Of a DNA stretch of 64,000 nt, positions 26,895-35,660 are shown one piece after another (positions within the stretch are counted from its first letter, which is position 1; the number at the start of each line of letters is the position of its first letter). A model generated the notes under the pieces. That model was not told the DNA's origin. It made no database searches and was given only the letters and a program-made list of their open reading frames with translations. The position numbers and the translations under genes were made by a program. The DNA comes from Microbacterium sp. H83. GTDB lineage: Bacteria; Actinomycetota; Actinomycetes; Actinomycetales; Microbacteriaceae. The stretch covers positions 204 through 64,203 of the forward strand of contig NZ_LWCU01000003.1 in the NCBI RefSeq assembly GCF_001650405.1. Reading direction: 5' to 3'.

Positions 26895-28121
26895 TCACAG
26901 TGACCTCGAGGCCCCGCGCCGGCTCGGTCTGCTGGCCTTGGCGGATCGGGCAAGGAAGGCGTTGGCCTGCTCCGCAGCGGAGGCGAGGTGGCGGTCGTCG
27001 GGGTGCAGGTATCCGCGGGTGGTCTCGACGGAGGCGTGGCCGAGGATGTCCTGAAGGACGTGCAGCGGGATGCCGGCGTCCGCCATCCACGTCGCGCCGG
27101 TGTGCCGGAGGCCGTGCCGGGTAAGGTCGGGCAGGCCGAGATCGCTGACGATCTGGTCCCAGTTCGTCGCGTCCCGCACGGTCGCGGTCGTGAGAGCGCC
27201 GCCCTTCGGGCCGACCAGCAGCCGATCCTCGGGCTCTTTCCCCTCCGTGAGCCGCTCAAGAACCGGTCGGAGCGGGTCGAGGATCGGGACGCGGCGTTCT
27301 CTGCGGCCTTTGGTCTGCTTCGTGATGAGCCCGCCTTTGCCGGGGTAGGTCTGCCGCGCGATCACCACGATGTTCTTGTCGAACCGGACGTCACCGGCCT
27401 GAAGGCCCGAGACCTCGGAGGAGCGCGCTGCGAGGAGGGCGGCGAGCATGACGAAGTCGGAGTACGACTGGTGGACCTTCCCGCAGGCTTCAGCGAGCTT
27501 CGTCAGCGTGCCCATGTCCGGGATCGCATGGGCGCGTGGGGAAGCATCCTCCGCAGGCTGGAGACGGAAGGCATTGCGGTTCAGGCTGCGCTTGGCACGG
27601 TTCTTCGCGGGGTTGATCGGGATGAGCCCGTCGCGCACTGCTTCGTCGAGGACCCGCACGAGAGGTGCGATCGAGTTCTTGATCGTTGACGCCCCATGCC
27701 GTTTCTCCCAGGCATCGATGGTGCGGTCGATGATCCCGGCGGTGATCTGCGTGACGGGTAGGTGCCCGAGGGCAGGTAGCACGCGGAGCTTGAGCCCGTA
27801 CCCGTAGGTCTCCCCGGTGGAGGTGGGGTCGAGGCCGCGCGCCCATCGGTCGCCGATCGTGGTGACGAACTCGGTGAGCGTCATGGACACGTCCATGCCC
27901 TTGGCCGAGGACTGCCGCAGCGAGTCGAAGAACTCATGCGCTGCAGCCTCGTCAGCGACGATCTCGGAGCGGATGATGCGGCGTTTGCTGATCGGGTCCG
28001 TCCAGCGGGCACGGGCGCGGATGCCGTAGGAGCGACGTTCCAGGTCGGTGGAGATCCTCACGCCGACCGGAGGCACCGGCTTCGGTTGCGCGTGCGGGAG
28101 CGGCTCAGCCTTCCTGGGCAT
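26895..28121 (-). CDS. Tyrosine integrase of the element
   Basis: 408 residues. The N-terminal ~75 residues form a likely arm-binding domain (VRISTDLERRSYGIRARARW). A SAM-like core-binding domain follows (MTLTEFVTTIGDRWARG to about residue 180). The catalytic domain has Arg in LLAARSSEVSGL, HGLRHTGATWMA and GHASVETTRGYLH with the nucleophile Tyr. It belongs to the phage/ICE integrase family of actinobacteria and would recombine attP with tRNA-Pro. The gene reads toward the tRNA. Its start overlaps the excisionase-like gene by 17 bases. Confidence 0.95.
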   Translation of the reverse strand: MPRKAEPLPHAQPKPVPPVGVRISTDLERRSYGIRARARWTDPISKRRIIRSEIVADEAAAHEFFDSLRQSSAKGMDVSMTLTEFVTTIGDRWARGLDPTSTGETYGYGLKLRVLPALGHLPVTQITAGIIDRTIDAWEKRHGASTIKNSIAPLVRVLDEAVRDGLIPINPAKNRAKRSLNRNAFRLQPAEDASPRAHAIPDMGTLTKLAEACGKVHQSYSDFVMLAALLAARSSEVSGLQAGDVRFDKNIVVIARQTYPGKGGLITKQTKGRRERRVPILDPLRPVLERLTEGKEPEDRLLVGPKGGALTTATVRDATNWDQIVSDLGLPDLTRHGLRHTGATWMADAGIPLHVLQDILGHASVETTRGYLHPDDRHLASAAEQANAFLARSAKASRPSRRGASRSL

Positions 28122-28320
28122 GGCTGTGCTCCAGCCCCGCCAGCCAGGCGTCGACCGCGTCGATGCGGTACCGGGCGATCCCGCCCAGCCGCAGGAACGG
28201 CGGCCCCTGACCAGCCGAACGCCACCTCGACAAAGTCGACTCGGACACCTTGAGATAGGCGGCGATCTCGCGACTGTCCATGAGAGGGGAGACCACGATC
28301 GTGCCGCCGGTATCGCTCAT
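28105..28320 (-). CDS. AlpA/Xis-like helix-turn-helix protein
   Basis: 71 residues, a MerR/AlpA-type winged helix: DSREIAAYLKVSESTLSRWRSAGQGPP followed by FLRLGGIARYRIDAVDAWL. Proteins of this size next to an integrase usually act as excisionase or control excision. The ATG overlaps the stop of the upstream gene (ATGA) and its 3' end runs into the integrase gene, so expression of the two is tied to transcription of the transfer module. The excisionase role is inferred from position and fold. Confidence 0.85.
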   Translation of the reverse strand: MSDTGGTIVVSPLMDSREIAAYLKVSESTLSRWRSAGQGPPFLRLGGIARYRIDAVDAWLAGLEHSHAQEG

Positions 28321-28898
28321 GCGACTTCTCCGGTGTTCGGGTTGAGCCCGGCATAGAAGTCGTCCTCGGCCTGGCGGCGCGCGGCGACATCGTCGAGGAC
28401 GAACTGCACGAAGTCCTGATCCCGGTGAGCGATGATCGTGTCCTCGACCGGGCCTGCCGGGTCCTCCCCGGGCCAGGTGGTTTGCCGGGTCGGGCGGTCT
28501 CGGTCGAGCCGGGTTCCGGAAGCTGCGACCCAGTCACGGAGCCGCTGGCGGGCGTCGGCGAAGTCGCGATGCCAGCCCAGCGGCGCGGAGCCGTTCTGCT
28601 CCGGGTCGTAGGCGGACAGCCAATGCAGATGCAGCGCACTCAGCTCCCACAACAGCTCCGGGTGGCGGTGCCAGAACGGCGGAACCACCGAAGCAGGCAG
28701 CCCGTAGGTGCGGCGCAGCCAGTCGACCCAGCGGTTCAGCTCCAGCCACTCGGCCTCCGCTTCCTCGCTGGTCAGGAGGTTCCAGTTGATCGGGCGCGGA
28801 GGCTCCGGGATCAGCGGCCCGTTGAACTCCTCGGACTCCTCGTCCAGGTCCGGCTCGTCGGTCTCGGGGGCGGTGTCGTTCTGGTTCATCGCGGTCAC
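28317..28898 (-). CDS. Element-encoded protein of unknown function, 193 residues
   Basis: An acidic N terminus (ETDEPDLDEESEEFNGP) is followed by Trp-rich helical segments (NRWVDWLRRTYGLP, PPFWHRHPELLWEL) and a C-terminal helix (RRQAEDDFYAG). I do not recognise a domain with known function; such proteins are common between the integrase and SSB of actinobacterial conjugative elements. A second ATG at 28889 is a possible start. It may assist the coupling complex or DNA processing, but that is only position-based. Confidence 0.7.
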   Translation of the reverse strand: MTAMNQNDTAPETDEPDLDEESEEFNGPLIPEPPRPINWNLLTSEEAEAEWLELNRWVDWLRRTYGLPASVVPPFWHRHPELLWELSALHLHWLSAYDPEQNGSAPLGWHRDFADARQRLRDWVAASGTRLDRDRPTRQTTWPGEDPAGPVEDTIIAHRDQDFVQFVLDDVAARRQAEDDFYAGLNPNTGEVA

Positions 28899-28904
28899 CG
28901 CCGT

Positions 28905-29357
28905 TCAGAGCCCGAGCGCCGGGGCGGTGCCCGAGCTCTCGCGATGAGCTGCGCCGGCCGCCTGTCCCACAGGCTCCTGCGTCGTGGCGGGCTGGCGGCG
29001 GGTGCGGTCGACCTCGTAGCTCGTGCGGGCGAGGTCGTGGCCGAGCTTCTTCGCGACGAACTCCTCGGACTTGACCACCTCGCCTTCCGGCGTGGCGCGG
29101 TCGTACTCGCGGGTGTAGCCCTCGGCGACGAACTTGTCTCCCTTGGCGAGCCGGTCGTGGGCGCGCTCGGCGGTCTTCTTGAACGCCACGAGGTCGTGGA
29201 AGGTCGTCTCCGTCTGCGTGAACGACCCGTCCGGCTCCTTGCGATAGTGCTCCTGCCCGATCTTGGCGTAGAACCGGGCATCGCCCCGCTCCGTGTAGGT
29301 GAGCTGCGGGTCGGAGGCGATGAACCCCGAGACGGATTCCTGCGTGTGGAGAGCCAT
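28905..29357 (-). CDS. ssb: Single-stranded DNA-binding protein of the element
   Basis: 150 residues, ATG at 29355-29357. The OB-fold begins QESVSGFIASDPQLTYTERG and contains FHDLVAFKKTAERAHDRLAKGDKFVAEGYTREY, the typical SSB strand-loop pattern. The C terminus ends in a Gly/Ala-rich tail without the acidic tip of chromosomal SSB. It probably coats the transferred strand during conjugation or protects it in the recipient. It is distinct from the chromosomal SSB expected elsewhere. Confidence 0.85.
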   Translation of the reverse strand: MALHTQESVSGFIASDPQLTYTERGDARFYAKIGQEHYRKEPDGSFTQTETTFHDLVAFKKTAERAHDRLAKGDKFVAEGYTREYDRATPEGEVVKSEEFVAKKLGHDLARTSYEVDRTRRQPATTQEPVGQAAGAAHRESSGTAPALGL

Positions 29358-29410
29358 TGGACTGCCCCTCTTTCTGACATCGGCGGCGACCCCACGATGG
29401 GGCCGCTCTG

Positions 29411-31207
29411 TCAGGCAGGTGCGCCCGGCGGCTCCTCCGAGCGGTGCTGCAGCGTCGCCTCGATGTCGGCCCGGTCGTCGCGCAGCTGTTTCGCGTCGGG
29501 CCGGTCGGTCCAGGTCCGCATCCGGGTGACGATGGGTGGTGCGGAGCGCAGCAGCACCAGTGCAGTCCCGAACGGGAGGGTGCGGATCGTGTCGGGCGGC
29601 ATGATCGGCACGCGGCGGATGGAGCGTTGCGCGGAGCGGGAGCCGTGGTCTCCGACCGTGGTGGAGTCGGTCACCTCGTCGCGCTCGCCGATGAGCGTGG
29701 TGAGGTCGTGCAGGTCCTTGGAGTTCGACGCTCCGCCCAGGACGATCTTGACGATGGAGGCGTCCCAGATCGCGCCGGCCGCGTTTTCCGACCACTTCTC
29801 CCGCGCCTGCGCGAGGCTTTGGAGGACGGGCATCGTCGTGATCCCGGTTCCGCCGCCCTCAGCCATGAGCGTCGGTAGCGACGGCAGCGGGGCGAGGTTG
29901 CCGACCTCATCGAGCGCGAGCAGCAGTGGCGGGTCGAGGCGGGCGCCGGGGCTGGTGGCGGCGAGGCGGCGGGCAGCTTCCACGACGTCTTCCACGAACG
30001 CAGCCACCAACGCAGCGGAGTTGTTGGCGCCGGCTCCGGTGGCGAGCAGGTAAAGGGTTCCTCGGTCGCGGAGGAACGCTTCGGGGTCGAAGTCCTCGTC
30101 TTCGCGCGGCGATACGGCGTCGAGCACGCGCGGGTCTGCCAGCGCGGCCAGGGCAAGCGAGACGCCTTGCCAGATGGAGTCGCGGGTTCTGGGGTCGGAG
30201 TCGATCATCGCCTGCAACGAGTCCGCCCACCCAGTCGCGGCTCGCGGGTTCGCGGTAAGGATCGCGACCGCGTCCGCGGCGGCGGAGGGGTCGAGGGTCC
30301 AGCGGAACAGTTCCGAGGGTGGCCGGTGGTCGAGGGCGGCGGCGTGGAGTAGCGCTTGGAGCGCGGTTCTCGTCTTGCCCTCCCAGAACCCGCCGCCCTC
30401 GACCCCGCCGGCCGAGAGACCGGTGCCGGCGGCGAGGCCGGTCGCCCGGATCATCGCCGTCAGCGGGTCCTCACACCCGCGGATGGGTGACCACCTGAGC
30501 CCGGCGGGCAGGCCTTCGGCGAGGTGCTGCGGGTCGAACACCGCGACCGGGCCGATCTTCTGCCGGGCGCGGAGGGTCGCGGTGAGGTTGTCCGGGCGGG
30601 TGCTCGTCGTGACGACTGCGCCAGGGGCGTCCAAGATGGCGTTGATGACGATGTGGGCACCCTTGCCGGAGCGGGGCGGGCCGATCAGCAGGATGCTGTC
30701 CTCGACGGACGCCCAGACGCTCGTGCCATGTGAGGCGCCGATCCGGTAGCCGACATCCTCCGGCCGCGGCTGGTGGAGCGAGGGCCGCAGGTGACCGGCC
30801 CGGCGCAGCAGCGCCGCCTCTGAGGCGGCCTTGGCGACTTCGCTGCGGGTGGCGATCCCGGCGATGCGGTAAGGGTCCGTCTTCACGCGGCGGCCGTGCT
30901 CGCGGAAGAACCGCCACGCCCACCAGCCGGCCACCCCGGCGCCGAGGACCAGCAGACCGGCGGTGATCCAGTACGCGACGACGTTCAGGCCAGGAGCGTC
31001 GAGCGCGGCAGCGGGGTCGCCGGAGTGTAGCAGCACACCCAGGCCCGCCTCGATCCCGCCGGTGGGCTGGCCGGTCCCGGTGATCCAGGCGGCGACAGAC
31101 CCGGCGCCGCGGAGGATGGCGGCGAGGACCGCGGCACCGATGAGGATGCCGATGCCGAGGTTGCTCAGCTCGTCCCCGAGCGCCCCCGCGGGCCGGGGCG
31201 TGCTCAT
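29411..31207 (-). CDS. Type IV coupling protein (VirD4/TraG-like ATPase)
   Basis: 598 residues. Two N-terminal membrane helices (LGIGILIGAAVLAAILRG, and VVAYWITAGLLVLGAGVAGWW) are followed by the ATPase domain with Walker A GPPRSGKG near residue 178 and Walker B LLLALDEVGNLA near residue 415. TTMPVLQSLAQAREKW matches the VirD4/TraG family. It would link the relaxosome to the secretion channel and pump DNA. It overlaps the upstream 185-residue gene by four bases. Length is normal. Confidence 0.92.
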   Translation of the reverse strand: MSTPRPAGALGDELSNLGIGILIGAAVLAAILRGAGSVAAWITGTGQPTGGIEAGLGVLLHSGDPAAALDAPGLNVVAYWITAGLLVLGAGVAGWWAWRFFREHGRRVKTDPYRIAGIATRSEVAKAASEAALLRRAGHLRPSLHQPRPEDVGYRIGASHGTSVWASVEDSILLIGPPRSGKGAHIVINAILDAPGAVVTTSTRPDNLTATLRARQKIGPVAVFDPQHLAEGLPAGLRWSPIRGCEDPLTAMIRATGLAAGTGLSAGGVEGGGFWEGKTRTALQALLHAAALDHRPPSELFRWTLDPSAAADAVAILTANPRAATGWADSLQAMIDSDPRTRDSIWQGVSLALAALADPRVLDAVSPREDEDFDPEAFLRDRGTLYLLATGAGANNSAALVAAFVEDVVEAARRLAATSPGARLDPPLLLALDEVGNLAPLPSLPTLMAEGGGTGITTMPVLQSLAQAREKWSENAAGAIWDASIVKIVLGGASNSKDLHDLTTLIGERDEVTDSTTVGDHGSRSAQRSIRRVPIMPPDTIRTLPFGTALVLLRSAPPIVTRMRTWTDRPDAKQLRDDRADIEATLQHRSEEPPGAPA

Positions 31208-31761
31208 TCGGGGTGCCCGATCGTGAAGGTGCCGGAGACCCGGCCGAGCAGGATGACCTCGCGGGTCGGGCTCCCGGCGAGCTGTGCCGCCTCGATGATG
31301 CCGCGCATGGTGCCATCCGGGGCGGCGTCGCCGTGGGCGATGACGACGGCGATCGCGACGTCCTCACCCGGCACGAACCCCTCCCCGTGCAGCACGACGA
31401 GATCCGTCGCCGGTCGGCGGGCCGGTTCCTCCGATGCCGGCTCTGGATCGGATTCGGTGCGGCGGCGCCTGCTCGGGGTGATGATGTCGGTGAACACGGT
31501 TCCTTCCGCTTCGCGCACCTCGACCCGCACCGGGGAGCGGCGCAGGTCGGTGAGCTGGTCGAGGACGCGGGCGAAGTCCTCCCGCCGCCACGGCGGCGCG
31601 AACGGCTCTGGCTCGAACGGCGCCCCGTCGACAGTGACGGTCATGCGGCCGTCCTCGGCGATGGCGATGGCGACGAGCGGGAGCACGACCGGCACGGGCT
31701 CGACACTCCCGTCTCGAGATGCGGGTTCGCCCCAGGATCGCTTGTAGCGGGGCCGGGGCAT
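31204..31761 (-). CDS. Element-encoded protein of unknown function, 185 residues
   Basis: A basic start (PRPRYKRSWG) precedes a short beta-rich domain (VAIAIAEDGRMTVTVDGAPFEP) with a helix (FARVLDQLTDLRRSP), a charged linker, and a second beta-rich part (DLVVLHGEGFVPGEDVAIAVVI). No membrane segment is clear. It lies between the VirB4-like and coupling-protein genes and overlaps both by a few bases or shares a boundary with them, so it is probably part of the transfer apparatus. Function is not known. Confidence 0.7.
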   Translation of the reverse strand: MPRPRYKRSWGEPASRDGSVEPVPVVLPLVAIAIAEDGRMTVTVDGAPFEPEPFAPPWRREDFARVLDQLTDLRRSPVRVEVREAEGTVFTDIITPSRRRRTESDPEPASEEPARRPATDLVVLHGEGFVPGEDVAIAVVIAHGDAAPDGTMRGIIEAAQLAGSPTREVILLGRVSGTFTIGHPE

Positions 31762-33308
31762 CAGGAATCCTGCCGATCGTTCGGGATTCCTGAAGGCACG
31801 TCGAGATTCCTGAACTCATGGGAATCGCTCGTCATACGGCCGGTGGTGTCGAACGCGGCGAGCTCGGCGGGGTGGAGCTGATGCTGGACGACGAAGCTGC
31901 GGTCCTTGATCCGCCAGAGCCCCTGCCCGGTTCCGAGCCCTGGGAGTAGCTTCTGCTCGGTGCCGGTGAGCCCGAGCGCGAGGGCGGTGGAGCCGAGCTG
32001 GTCCGGCTCCTGCCGGTACACGATCCGCGTCTCCGCATTCGCCAGCAACGACGAGGCGAGGGCGCGCATCGCGGTCCCGGCATCGCCGACGTTGTCCAGG
32101 TCGGAGAGCTTGTGGAAGATGAGCATGTTCGCGATCCCGAAGTGCCGCGCCAGCCTCCACTGGGCGTCCATGCGGCGAAGCAGCGCCGGGTACTGCATGA
32201 GCCGCCACGCCTCGTCGTAGATCACCCATCGCTGTCCGCCTGCCGGGTCGGACAGGGCGGACTCCATCCATGCGGACGAGCAGGTCATCAGCACCGAGAT
32301 CAGCGTGCTGTTCTCCGCGACCCGCGACAGGTCGAGCGACACCATCGGCAACGACGGGTCGAACCGCACAGTGCTGGGCCCGTCGAACAGGCCTTGGAGG
32401 TCTCCAGCGACGAGCCGACGGAGCGCGTGGCCGACGAGCCGGCCATCTTCCGCGAGCCGGCCGTCCTCGTCGTCGACGCGGCTGGGGCTGAGGATGCGGT
32501 CGACGACCATCGGCAGGATCGGGACCTCGGCGCTCCTCACAGCGTCTTGAAGGGCGAGGTCGATCGCGGTGTGCTCCAACGGCGACAGCGCCCGATCCAG
32601 CACGGTCTCTGCGAGGGCGCCGATGAGGTCGCGGCGGCGGGAGGCGACCTGCATCGCCCACTCCGCATCCGACACCGCAGACGGCCGGTGGCCCTCATCG
32701 AGCGGGTTGAGCCTGTTGCGCAGGCCGTGGCCAAGGATGATCGCCCGCCCGCCGACCGCCTCCGCAACACTCGTATGCTCCCCTTTCGGGTCGCCGGGAA
32801 CGTAGACCCTGCGTCCGAACGGCAGGCTGCGCGTGTACAGCGACTTCGCCAGGGACGACTTGCCGCTCCCCACGATGCCGGCGAGCACGACGTTCGGCGC
32901 CGTGATGAGCCCCCGCTGATAGAGCACCCAGGGGTCGAACACGAACGATCCGCCGCTGTAGAGGTCCTGGCCGACGAAGACGCCCTGGCTGCCGAGGCCG
33001 GCTTCGGCCAGGAAGGGGTACTGGCCGGCGAGCGTCGCGGAGGTGTCCTGGTGCTTGGGGAGCCGGAACCGGCCCGGCGTCCGCAACGCCGCAGGTCCCG
33101 CCTCGCCGGCGGCGGGCAGGTAGCTCGTGCTGCGGCGTTCAGCCTGCTCCGCCTCCCACTTCGCCCGAGCTTCTAGCTTGCGATGCTGGCGGGCATCGGT
33201 CTCGACCTTCGCCGCCGCCTGCCGGCGGGCCTTGCGTGCCCGGCGCCGCTCGCCTTCGGGCCCGACGAGCACAGCGGTGTGCAGGCGGCTGTCGTCCTGC
33301 CCGGTCAC
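31761..33308 (-). CDS. VirB4-like conjugation ATPase
   Basis: 515 residues, starting at a GTG overlapping the upstream stop. A charged Arg/Lys/Glu-rich helix occupies the first ~60 residues. The ATPase domain has Walker A GIVGSGKSS near residue 145 and Walker B RWVIYDEAWRLM near residue 355, followed by HKLSDLDN. This is the pattern of VirB4/TraC-type or SCO6881-like proteins in actinobacterial type IV secretion. It should energise assembly of the channel. An upstream extension to 33848 exists but would run through the neighbouring gene and is rejected. Confidence 0.88.
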   Translation of the reverse strand: MTGQDDSRLHTAVLVGPEGERRRARKARRQAAAKVETDARQHRKLEARAKWEAEQAERRSTSYLPAAGEAGPAALRTPGRFRLPKHQDTSATLAGQYPFLAEAGLGSQGVFVGQDLYSGGSFVFDPWVLYQRGLITAPNVVLAGIVGSGKSSLAKSLYTRSLPFGRRVYVPGDPKGEHTSVAEAVGGRAIILGHGLRNRLNPLDEGHRPSAVSDAEWAMQVASRRRDLIGALAETVLDRALSPLEHTAIDLALQDAVRSAEVPILPMVVDRILSPSRVDDEDGRLAEDGRLVGHALRRLVAGDLQGLFDGPSTVRFDPSLPMVSLDLSRVAENSTLISVLMTCSSAWMESALSDPAGGQRWVIYDEAWRLMQYPALLRRMDAQWRLARHFGIANMLIFHKLSDLDNVGDAGTAMRALASSLLANAETRIVYRQEPDQLGSTALALGLTGTEQKLLPGLGTGQGLWRIKDRSFVVQHQLHPAELAAFDTTGRMTSDSHEFRNLDVPSGIPNDRQDS

Positions 33309-34141
33309 AGCGCCAGCCCCCGGCCGTGTGCGGAGGCGGTGCCGGGGCGGCGGGTGAACCAGTCGGCCCCGTCTCGCCCCCGACTGACCGCGGCGCCGAC
33401 TGCACGCGTGGACTTGTGCGCGGCGCGTTCCGCTTCCCGCCCCGACTCCGATGCGGATGCGGAGGCCGGGGCGTCGACGCCGAGGAGTGCCGGATCGCGC
33501 ATAGTGTCGTGCTCGCGCAGCAGCGAGACGTGCCCGAGGAAGGGGTTGTAGGTGAGCGTGTAGACGTCTCTGGTCGCCACCTTGTCGAGCGCACCTGCCG
33601 GGGGCTCGTCGTAGACGTATCCGTTCTCGAGCGCGGCCTGGGTGGTCTCCGCTCCGTAGTCGTGCCCGGCCAGGTGCTCGATCGCTGCATCCGTCCCGTC
33701 GCGGTCGATCAGCTCCAGCACCTCGTCGGCCTCGGAGCCTTCCAGGAACACGACGCTGACCCACCGCCTCGCCGGGCCGTCCTCGACGGCAGGTGCTGGG
33801 TGCCAGGCGATGCGGCCGGAGTGCTGGGAGGCGGCGTCCAGCCGCCACTCCACGGTGTCCAGCAGGGTGCCGGCCTGGTGCAGCTCGTCGGCAGCCGCGA
33901 GAGCCGAGGTTGCGCCAGCGGCTTGATTCCCGGCGTCGTCGTGCGCCCTGGCGCGGGCGTTGATATGGGCGGAGGCGAGCTGGTCGAGCACTTGCCGCAG
34001 CGACCTGACGCCGGCGAGCAGCTCTCCGATCACCGGGTAGGTGTCGGCGGGGCTCGCGAACGTCCGGGTCGCGTGGGCCAGGCCCCGCAGCGCGGCGGAC
34101 GCCTCAGCGGCGTCCGCGAGCGGGTCATCGAAGATCGGCAT
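33305..34141 (-). CDS. Element-encoded protein of unknown function, 278 residues
   Basis: Starts at ATG 34141 behind GAGGAG. The first ~100 residues are helical and Ala-rich (DAAEASAALRGLAHATRTF, LDQLASAHINARARAHDDAG). The middle is beta-rich (RRWVSVVFLEGSEADEVLELI). The C terminus is basic and disordered. Position between SCO6880 and VirB4-like genes places it in the transfer cluster. The alternating acidic and aromatic pattern does not match a named family that I know. It overlaps the VirB4-like gene by four bases. Confidence 0.7.
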   Translation of the reverse strand: MPIFDDPLADAAEASAALRGLAHATRTFASPADTYPVIGELLAGVRSLRQVLDQLASAHINARARAHDDAGNQAAGATSALAAADELHQAGTLLDTVEWRLDAASQHSGRIAWHPAPAVEDGPARRWVSVVFLEGSEADEVLELIDRDGTDAAIEHLAGHDYGAETTQAALENGYVYDEPPAGALDKVATRDVYTLTYNPFLGHVSLLREHDTMRDPALLGVDAPASASASESGREAERAAHKSTRAVGAAVSRGRDGADWFTRRPGTASAHGRGLAL

Positions 34142-34193
34142 GATCAAGGCTCCTCACAAGAAGGCGTGACGGTTGGTGAGCAGGTGCGCCGAG

Positions 34194-35654
34194 TCAGACC
34201 GGCCGGCACAACGGCAGCGCGGCAGCGGTGAACGCCTGCGCCTGCTGACCGACGAGCCGCCTGGTCTCGCAGGACGCTTGGATCGCCGCCTGCTCGACCG
34301 CCGCCACCGCCGCGTCGAGCTCGTCCACGGTCGGCGCGGACACGGAGACGAGGCCGGAGACGCGCAGGACGCCGTGCCCGGCAGTCAGGTCCGCCTCCTG
34401 CTGGAGCACGTCGTCCAGCTCGGCGCTGCTGGCCGCGTCGTCGATCTGCCCTATCTTGCGCCGCTGGGCGGCATCGGAGATGAGCTCGGTCTTCTTCTTC
34501 CGCAGGTCCCGCGCTGCTTGGTCGGCGCGAACCGGGGTGTAGTGCAGGGCGAGGGTGCGCAGGATGCCGTTGGACAGCACGAGCGGGGCAAGGAAGCCGG
34601 GATACACCTGCGAGCGAGGCCACTCGGTGATCCACAGCACCGCATGGTGCGCGGAGTCCGACCGCAGCCGGTCCCAGGTCTCCGTGACCGCGACCGGGCC
34701 GGCCGTCGCCAGGTCACGGCCGAGGTCCCCGTGCCGCTCCAGCGCGGGCGCGGCGGCGGGGTCGTAGGCCGAGCGCAGGACGACGGCGACCTCGCCGGGC
34801 GCCAGCCACCCGGTCGACGTGAGCTCCGCCGCGCGCAACGCCGTCGTCAGCGTGCTCATCTCCTGCCGCAGCACCGCGGCCGCACCCCGTATCCCGCCAC
34901 CGCTGGTCCTGATCTGCCGGGCGGCGGCCTTCATGTCGAGCGCGAGCGAGATGGTCGTCGCGTGGCGTTCTCCGGCGGGGCCGGCGCGGTCGATGAGCTC
35001 GGCGTAGGTGGTCGCGGCCCAGGAGCCGTCGTCGGTGCCGTGCGTGCGCCACCACTCCGCCAGGCCCGTCCCGGAATCCGGCAGGGTCCGCTCGGACACC
35101 TGGATGCGGGCGATCCGTCCGGAACGGCACGCGGCGGCCAGCACGCGGCCCCAGCCGGAGACCCGGCGCTGCTGCTCACCCGGATCGAGCAAGACGAACG
35201 CGGGGTGGGAGACGCCTAGGATCGCGGTGAGGGTCTGTGCGTGCGGGTCGTGGATCATCGCAGCCCCGGTCTCGGGGTCCTCCCACTCCCGCAGCGGCGC
35301 CGCATCGCCCGGTAGGGAGAGCGTCCCGGCGGGGCGGGGCTTGATGACGCGGCGCCGGTAGACGAGCTGCCCGAGATAGGTCCGGGCGGCCCAGCGGGCG
35401 AGGACCGGCACCCACTCGATCACCTTCCGGCCCCCGGCAGGGATCACCGCGAGCAGGGCGCAGGTGCCCCAGACGGGTGCGGTCCAGGCGAAGCCCATCC
35501 CGCCGGCGGCGTAGAGGGAGAAGACGACCGTGAGCACCGCGACGCCCAGGACGATGAGCTGCGGCAGGGACAGGCCGAGCATGATGCCGCGCCTGGCGAG
35601 CCGGGAGAACTGCACCGGTGCCAGCGGGTAGTCGCTAGTCGAGTTCGTGACCAT
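34194..35654 (-). CDS. SCO6880 family conjugation protein
   Basis: 486 residues. The N terminus has two membrane helices of PrgI-like type (GLSLPQLIVLGVAVLTVVFSL, then FAWTAPVWGTCALLAVI). The rest is a soluble domain with ETWDRLRSDSAHHAVLWITEWPR and a helical end. This layout is that of SCO6880-type proteins, conserved beside VirB4- and VirD4-like genes in actinobacterial conjugative elements. In such systems it probably corresponds to the VirB3/VirB4 N-terminal part. The GTG or ATG start region is clear; the stop is 52 bases before the next gene. Confidence 0.85.
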   Translation of the reverse strand: MVTNSTSDYPLAPVQFSRLARRGIMLGLSLPQLIVLGVAVLTVVFSLYAAGGMGFAWTAPVWGTCALLAVIPAGGRKVIEWVPVLARWAARTYLGQLVYRRRVIKPRPAGTLSLPGDAAPLREWEDPETGAAMIHDPHAQTLTAILGVSHPAFVLLDPGEQQRRVSGWGRVLAAACRSGRIARIQVSERTLPDSGTGLAEWWRTHGTDDGSWAATTYAELIDRAGPAGERHATTISLALDMKAAARQIRTSGGGIRGAAAVLRQEMSTLTTALRAAELTSTGWLAPGEVAVVLRSAYDPAAAPALERHGDLGRDLATAGPVAVTETWDRLRSDSAHHAVLWITEWPRSQVYPGFLAPLVLSNGILRTLALHYTPVRADQAARDLRKKKTELISDAAQRRKIGQIDDAASSAELDDVLQQEADLTAGHGVLRVSGLVSVSAPTVDELDAAVAAVEQAAIQASCETRRLVGQQAQAFTAAALPLCRPV

Positions 35655-35660
35655 CAGGTG

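Noticed and set aside
31761..33848. 695-residue reading of the VirB4-like gene
   Set aside because: The first 180 residues are Arg-rich antisense of sense to the neighbouring gene, whereas the GTG at 33308 overlaps the upstream stop in the usual way.
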